A stretch of DNA of 64,000 nucleotides from the NCBI RefSeq assembly GCF_004124315.2, contig NZ_CP096889.1, forward strand, positions 1,843,001 to 1,907,000. The letters are read 5' to 3'. Shown here piece after piece: positions 30,501 to 39,500 of the stretch (its first letter is position 1; every line of letters starts with the position of its first letter). The notes under the pieces were generated by a model. That model was given only the letters and a program-made list of their open reading frames with translations. It made no database searches and was not told where the DNA came from. Made by a program: the position numbers and the translations under genes. The stretch is from Bacillus cabrialesii (GTDB lineage: Bacteria > Bacillota > Bacilli > Bacillales > Bacillaceae).

Positions 30501-33500
30501 GATCTATGCGATGAGCATGGGACGATTTACGTACGCTTGAAAGGATTTTCGACGAGAGTGATGGAGACTGATACACAATCCGAACCATCAAAAATCAACG
30601 CTGGAACTTTATTGCTGCAGCCCGTTTGGCAAGAACAAAAGGCAGCTGAAGGAGCGGCTGTAAAAACATATGCAGAGCATCACGTGTTTCTATGTGAATA
30701 TGATCATGAAACGGGAAAACAGATTGAAGCAGCACTCGAAGATGTCCATGTATACAGGTTGGAAGCAAGGCCTTCTTCAGTGGAAGGGCGTTTCCATTCT
30801 TATACGGAACAAGTGTTTAAGAAGGTACAAGAGATCCTTCGCACGAAACCGAAAGGCGACATTCTCGTTCAGATCGTTACCTCTTCAGAAGGAGAACAGC
30901 AATTGTTTTCAGGATTGACAGGACTGCTGAAAACAGCCGGGCAGGAAAATGCCAAACTAATCGGCCAAATGATTGAGGTCAGCAGTGAAGAAAGCGGAGA
31001 AAGCATTGCTGGCAAACTGATAGAAAATCAAATGAGCACTGATTCATATATCAAATATCACAACGGTACACGGTACAGTGCTGATTGGCGTGACATCAAA
31101 CCGGCAAATGGTGACAACAACAAGCCGTGGAAGGACGATGGCGTTTATCTCATTACAGGGGGTGCCGGAGGCTTAGGCCTTATTTTTGCAAACGAAATCG
31201 CGGAACAAACGAAGAATGCGACAGTCATTCTGACGGGCCGCTCACCTCTTAGCGAAAGCAAAAGCAAAACGCTTAAAGAGCTTCAAGGCAAGGGGACTGA
31301 GGTCACCTATCAGCAAACAGATGTTAGCGATAAGATTGAAGTCTATCAGCTCATAGGCGGAATTCAGAAAACATACGGCCGTCTGGACGGCATTCTTCAT
31401 AGCGCGGGAATCATCAAAGACAGCTATATGATCAATAAATCAGCCGAAGACCTGCACGAAGTACTGGCGCCTAAAGTAAAAGGGCTTGTTTACCTAGACG
31501 AAGCAAGCAAGGACTTGCCATTGGATTTCTTTATTCTCTTTTCCTCTCTATCGGGAAGCTTAGGAAGCATCGGACAGTCTGACTATGCGGCAGCCAATGT
31601 ATTCATGGATATGTATGCAGGCTATCGAAATAGGCTTGCCGATCTCAGACAGCGGCACGGGAAGACGCTTTCTGTAAACTGGCCGTTATGGAGTGATGGC
31701 GGCATGAAGGTTGATCAAGAAACAGAAAAAAGGCTTGTGCAACTAGCCGGGATAGTTCCTATGAGGGCAAAAAAAGGAATTCAGGCATTATATCAAGCGT
31801 TCCATTCCGAGACAAACCAAGTCATGGTGCTTGAGGGCGATGTGCAGAAAATAAAACAAAACATGCTGGAGAAAAGAGCCTCAGCACTTTTAGAAAAGAA
31901 GGAAACAGAAGGGATGACTGAACAAATAAAGAGCATTGATACAGACAGTTTATTGGATAAAGTAAAAGCGATGCTAAAGCGGGAGGTCGCCAAGCTGTTA
32001 AAGGTTAAGCTTGAGACGATTGATGATCATGCCGAGATGACGGTGTATGGATTTGATTCTATTTCAATGACGGAATTCACCAACCATATCAACCGCGCCT
32101 ATAAGCTGGAGCTGACGCCTACCGTCTTTTTTGACCACCCGACGATTCATGCGTTTGGCAAGCATTTGTCAGAAGAATATCAAGCGGTGTTTGCGAAGAC
32201 ATTTGCTGTGCGCGCAGTATCGGCCCAGGTGCCTGCTGCCAAACAGGAGCAGGCCTTACCTGTTAAAGCTAAAAGACGCCGAAAGCAGCAAGTCGCACTG
32301 CCAAACGCCGCACAGAATGATGCCGGGCCTGATCCAATTGCCATTGTAGGGATAAGCGGGATTTTCCCTATGGCGAAAGACGTTGAAGCGTACTGGAACA
32401 TCTTAAAAGAGGGCAAAGACTGCATGACGGAAATTCCGAAAGACCGCTGGGATTGGCGTGAATATGAAGGTGATCCGTCGAAGGAAGCCAATAAAACGAA
32501 CGTAAAATGGGGCGGTTTTATTGACGGAATTGCTGATTTTGATCCATTATTTTTCGGCATTTCCCCGCGAGAAGCTGAACAAATGGAACCTCAGCAGCGC
32601 TTACTGTTGACTTATGCCTGGAAAGCGATCGAAGACGCAGGATATTCGGCGAAGCGTCTATCTGGCACAAAAACAGGCGTCTTCATCGGAACGGGAAATA
32701 CAGGATACAGCTCCCTTTTATCGAAAGCCAACTCGGCAATAGAAGGCTCAGCTGCAGCCAATACAAGCCCTTCAGTCGGTCCGAACCGTGTCAGTTACTT
32801 TCTGAATCTGCACGGGCCGAGCGAACCGATTGATACAGCGTGTTCCAGCTCATTGGTCGCGATCCACCACGCCATCTCTTCAATTGAGGAAGGCACTTGT
32901 GACATGGCATTAGCCGGCGGCGTGAATACGATTATCCTTCCTGAGGTGTATATCAGCTTTGATAAAGCGGGTGCACTGAGTAAAGAAGGAAAGTGCAAGA
33001 CGTTTTCAAATCAAGCCGATGGTTTTGCCCATGGAGAAGGGGCCGGCATACTGTTTCTGAAAAAATTAAAAGCGGCTGAGGAAGCGGGAGACCACATTTA
33101 TGGGGTGATAAAGGGCAGCGCAATCAATCACGGCGGCCGTGCGGCATCTTTAACAACTCCTAATCCGAAGGCGCAGGCGGATGTCATTCAGGCGGCATAC
33201 GAAAAAGCGGGAATCGATCCGAAAACCGTGACCTACATTGAAGCGCACGGAACAGGGACGGAGCTTGGAGATCCGGTTGAAATCAACGGGTTGAAATCAG
33301 CTTTTCAAGCACTGGGTGTGAATGAAGGAGATTCATCAGACTATCCTTATTGCGGACTGGGGTCTGTGAAGACAAACATCGGCCACTTATCACTGGCAGC
33401 CGGTGCGGCAGGGATCATTAAAATATTAATGCAGCTAAAGCACAAAACCTTAGTGAAAAGCCTTCACTGCGAAACCGTGAATCCGTACATTCAGCTAAAA

Positions 33501-36500
33501 AACAGCCCTTTTTATATCGTACGGGAAACGGAAGAATGGAAATCGCTGAAAAATGAACGTGGAGAAGAGCTGCCTCGCCGGGCTGGTGTCAGTTCATTTG
33601 GAATCGGCGGCGTAAACGCCCACGTGGTTATTGAGGAATATATTCCAGAAGCAGCTGATGAGAATATACCATCTATCACGCCGGAACATCCGGGTATATT
33701 CGTTTTATCTGCTAAAAATGAAGCGCGGTTAAAAGAACACGCACAGCAGCTGGCAGATGCGCTTGATAAGGAAGCATACAGAGACGCTAATCTCACCCGG
33801 ATCGCTTATACACTGCAAGCCGGACGGGACGCGATGGAAGAACGTCTTGGGATCATTTCTGGTTCCGTTGAGGATTTGCGGCAAAAATTAAAAGACTTCG
33901 CAGCAGGCAAAAACGATGTGGAGGATGTATTTAGAGGCAGGATTGATAAAGGCACACTGCAAATGCTGACAGAGGACGAAGAGATTCAAGAAGCCGTTGA
34001 AAAATGGATGGAGCGGGGAAAATACGCAAAATTGCTTGAACTATGGGTAAAAGGGCTAGATGTAGACTGGACGAAACTGTATGGCGAGAATGTGCCTAAA
34101 CGCATCAGCTTGCCGACATATCCTTTCGCAAAAGACCGTTATTGGTTCTCTGATCTTATAGAAAAAAGCGGCAGCCCTGAAGTAAATAAAGAAACTTCCC
34201 GTCGCGGCGCAGCCGTGCTGCATCCATTAATGCATCAAAACACCTCGAACCTCTCGGAACAAAGATTTAGCTCCATCTATACGGGAGAAGAGTTTTTCCT
34301 TGCCGATCATGTTGTCAAAGGCCAACGGATCTTGCCGGGAGTGGCGCATCTTGAATTGGCGCGGGCTGCCGTTGAGCAGGCGGCAGAGGTACAAGGTGTT
34401 CCGTGCACCATAAAGCTAAAGAACGCGGTGTGGGTGCGCCCTATTGTCGTAGAAGACCAGCCGAAGCAAGTACACATCAGGCTTTTACCGGAGGAAAATG
34501 GTGAGATTACTTATGAAATTTACGGTAATTCAGAGGCTGCAGGCGAACAGTCAATCGTCTACAGTCAAGGCAGCGCGGCATTGAGTCCTGCTGAACATCT
34601 GCCGGCGGTTGATTTGCAATCCTTACGGGAGCAGTGCCAGGAAAGCCATTTCACCGTTAACGAAGTATACGAAACCTATCAAATGATCGGTTTTGAATAC
34701 GGTCCTGCTTATCGCGGGATGGAAAAAATCTATACAGCGGAACATTTTGTTTTAGCAAGATTGTCATTGCATCCGTCTGCTTTAAATACGCTTAGTCAAT
34801 ACAACATGCATCCGGGGCTGATGGATTCCGCCTTGCAGGCGTCAAGCATTTTGACAGGTGCGGGAGATAACCAGGTGACACTGCCTTTTGCGGTCCAAGA
34901 GCTTGAAGTCTTCGGGGCATGCTCTTCAGAAATGTGGGTATACGCAAGATACAGTAAAGGCAGCAAGGCGACTGATAAGGTACAAAAACGGGATATTGAT
35001 ATCTTAGATGTGAATGGCAATGTTTGCGTACGGATGAAAGGATTGTCTTTCAGGGCAGCGGAAGGCGGCTCTGGAGCGGCGGAACCTGAGCGAACGCTGG
35101 AAACCTTGATGTTTGAAGAACAATGGGTGCCTAAGGCTTGTGAAAAAGAACGTCCTGAGCCTCATTACGAACGGCATATTGTTATGCTTTGTGACATGAA
35201 TGGCCTCTCAAAAGACAGCGTTGAATCAAGAATGATGGGAGCGGAATGCATCGTTTTGGAGTCTTCCCGCGAAGGGCTGGCAGAGAGGTTCCAAGATTAT
35301 GCCGAACAAGCGCTTGAGACGGTACAGGGTCTTTTCAAAAGCAAGCCGCAGGGCAATGTCCTGATCCAGCTAGTAACTACTGCCCAAAGAAAGCAGTACT
35401 CATTCTCGAGTCTATCGGCGCTTCTTAAAACCGCCACTTTGGAGAATAAAAAACTGACAGGCCAAACGATTGAAATCGATTCACACGAAAATATTGAAAG
35501 TGTGATAGAAAAACTGAAAGAGAATAAAAGACACGCGGGAGATCAGCACATCAAATATGAAAAGGGTAAACGGTATATCAATGATTTGCGTGAAATGCAA
35601 ATGGATGATCGGGAAATAAACCTGCCGTGGAGAGATAAGGGTGTATATCTTATAACGGGCGGCGCAGGAGGACTTGGGTTTATTTTTGCGAAAGAGATTG
35701 CTCGTCAAGCTGCACAGCCTGTGCTCATTCTGACAGGCAGATCTGCGCTGAATGCGGATCAGCAGGCAAAGCTTAACGAACTTCAGCGATTAGGGGCTCG
35801 CGCAGAATACAGGCGGGTTGATGTGACACAAGCGGAAGCAGCCTCCGAGCTCATCACAAGCATCACGTCTGATTACGACGAATTGAACGGCGTCATTCAT
35901 AGCGCTGGGCTGATTAAAGATAACTATCTCATGAACAAAACCAATGAAGAGCTGACAGAAGTTCTCGCACCTAAGGTAAAAGGGCTCGTGAATGTGGATG
36001 AGGCCACAGAGCATCTCGCATTAGATTTCTTTATCCTCTTTTCTTCAATATCCAGTGTCGCCGGCAGTGCGGGGCAAGCGGATTATGCGATGGCTAACGC
36101 TTTTATGGACAGTTATGCAGCTTATCGCAATGCGCTTGTGACCGCCATGTACAGGCACGGGCAAACGTTATCGATCAATTGGCCGCTCTGGAAAGAAGGC
36201 GGCATGCGCGCGAATAAAGAAATTGAAAACATGACTTTGAAAAACACAGGTGTAACTCCAATGCGGACCGAGACTGGCATTCAGGCGCTGTATAAAGGCT
36301 TGGCATCTGGCAAGGATCAAGTCATCGTCATGGAAGGGATCAGAGACATGATGAGAGAAAAGCTGACTCAAAAGCCGTCTGCTGTTGATGTTCCAACGAA
36401 AACAGCGCAAGTGCCGGTCACATCTGAAACAAGTATGGACCAAGACAGTTTGTTTGACCACATTCAAGAAGTGTTAAAGCAAGCAATTTCTCAATTGCTC

Positions 36501-39500
36501 AAAATCAAACCTGAAGAGATTGACCCTGATATGGAGTTTAATCAATATGGATTCGATTCGATCACATTGACTGAATTCGCTAATACACTGAATGAACAGT
36601 ACAAGCTGGATCTGACGCCTACGATCTTCTTTGAGCACGCAACGGTTTATGCATTTGCAGCGTATCTGTCAGAAGAATATCCACATACATTTACAGGCCA
36701 ATCGGCTGCCAAATCAGAGATGCCGATACAGCCTGTTGAACAAAACATGAATCTGACGTTTTTAGCTGAGAATCGCTTTGCAAAACCATCGGTAACGCCA
36801 GTGCAAAAGGCAGCTGATCATGGTTCTGAGCCGATTGCGATTGTGGGGATGAGCGGCGTTTTTCCGAAGGCAAAGGACATCGAGGAATACTGGAAGAACC
36901 TGAAAACAGGGGCAGATTGTATTACAGAGGTTCCAAAAGACCGCTGGGATTGGCAGGAGTATTACGGAGACCCTCTGAAAGAAGCGAATAAAACAAACGT
37001 CAAATGGGGCGGTTTTATTGATGAAGTAGCTGACTTTGATCCATTGTTCTTCGGCATTTCCCCGCTTGAGGCAGAGCAGATGGAGCCTCAGCAGCGCCTG
37101 TTAATGACCTATGCGTGGAAGGCGATAGAAGAAGCGGGATACTCAGCGAGAAGCCTGTCAGGAACCAAAACGGGCATCTTTATCGGGACAGGAAACACAG
37201 GATACAGCTCACTGCTGTCAAATGTGGACATCGAAGGCTCAGCAGCTGCGAATATGAGTCCTTCTGCCGGACCGAATAGAGTCAGTTATTTTCTGAACAT
37301 TCATGGACCGAGCGAACCGATCGATACGGCATGCTCAAGCTCTTTGGTCGCCATTCATCATGCGGTTTGCGCAATTGAAAACGGAAACTGCGAAATGGCG
37401 ATTGCAGGAGGTGTCAACACGGTCGTAACACCGCAAGGCCATATCGCCTATGATAAGGCCGGAGCACTGAGCAAAGAAGGAAGATGCAAAACATTTTCTG
37501 ATAGAGCTGATGGGTTCGCCGTCAGTGAAGGTGCCGGCATCCTCTTCCTAAAAAAGCTGACAGCGGCTGAACGAGATGGCGATCATATTTACGGTGTTGT
37601 CAAAGGAAGTGCGGTAAACCACGGAGGCCGCGCAAACTCTCTGACGACGCCTAACCCGAAGGCTCAGGCGGATGTCGTAAAAACAGCATATGAAAAAGCG
37701 GGAGTCGATCCAAGAACCGTGACCTATATTGAAGCGCATGGAACCGGGACAGAGCTTGGTGACCCGGTAGAAATCAATGGCCTGAAAGCGGCATTTAAAG
37801 AGCTGTATGAAAAAACGGGAGACCCGGCTGTTCATGGCAGCCATTGCGGACTTGGATCTGCGAAGACAAACATTGGTCACTTATCGCTGGCGGCCGGTGT
37901 GGCGGGTGTCATTAAAGTGTTATTGCAGCTAAAACATAAAACGCTTGTAAAGAGCCTGTACAGTGAAACCATCAATCCGTATATCAGACTGGAAGGCAGC
38001 CCGTTTTATATTGTGCAGGAATCCAGAGAGTGGCAGACGCTTCGGGATGAAGCCGGCCGAGAACTGCCGCGCCGCGCAGGCGTCAGTTCATTTGGCATAG
38101 GCGGCGTCAATGCCCATGTGGTGATTGAAGAATACATTCCGAAAGAAACAGCTCATTCTGCACAAGCACCAGCTGTGACAGCTCAACACCCGGGCATCTT
38201 TATCTTGTCGGCAAAGGATGAAGATCGCCTGAAAGATCAAGCCCTGCAATTAGCGGACTTTATCAGCAAGCAACCTGTCACAGCTCATGATCTCACTAAT
38301 ATTGCTTACACACTCCAAGAGGGGCGTGATGCAATGGAGGAGAGAGCAGGGATTATCGCTGTCTCGGCAGAGGACTTGTTGGAAAAGCTCAACCTCTTTA
38401 TAGCTGGACATGCGAGTGCGAAGTACGTGTCAGGCAGAGCAGACAAAGGGATCGTACAAACATTGAGATCAGATGATGAAATACAGAAAACGCTCAAAAG
38501 CAGCTGGGAGCCCGGAATATATGAAAGACTGCTTGAATTATGGATAAAAGGCATGGAAATAGATTGGAGTAAACTGTATGGCGGCAAACAGCCAAAACGC
38601 ATCAGCCTCCCAACCTATCCATTTGCAAAAGAACGCTACTGGATAACGGATATGAAAGAGGAAGCAGACACACATCATGCAGCAAATATTGTGGAGACAG
38701 CATTGCACCCATTAGTCCAGTCCAATACATCCGATTTGTCAGAGCAGCGTTTCAGTTCGACCTTTACAGGTGCCGAGTTCTTTTTCAACGATCATAAGGT
38801 GAAGGGAGCACCGGTTATGCCGGGAGTGGCATATCTTGAAATGGTTCAGGCTGCCGTTACTAGAGCGGTGAGAGGAATCCAAGATCAACAATCTGTTATT
38901 CGCATTAAAAATGTTGTGTGGGTGCAGCCGATTGTGGCGGACGGCCAGCCTGTTCAAGTCGATATCAGTCTGGAACCCCAGCAGGACGGTGAAATTGCCT
39001 TTAGCATCTATACAGAGGATGCGCACAATGGGCGGAAAATACACTGTCAAGGCAGTGCTGCAATCAGCGGGGCAGGAGACATTCCGGTTCAGAATATCAG
39101 TATGCTTCAAGATCAATGCCGCTTAAGCACACTCTCGCATGACCAATGCTATGAATTATTTAAGGCGATCGGCATCGACTACGGATCAGGTTTTCAAGGG
39201 ATAGATCGGCTCTATATCGGCCGCGATCAAGCCTTGGCAGAGCTTTCCCTGCCTCCTGGTGTATCTCACACGCTGAACGAATTCGTTCTTCATCCAAGTA
39301 TGGCAGACTCTGCTCTACAAGCGTCGATCGGGCTGAAGCTGAATTCCGGTGACGAGCAGCTTTCCCTGCCTTTTGCGCTGCAAGAGCTAGAAATATTCAG
39401 TTCTTGTACAGATAAAATGTGGGTGTCTGTCACATCTCGTCCGAATGAGGAGAAAATACAGAGATTGGATATTGATCTGTGCGATGAACAAGGGCAAGTG

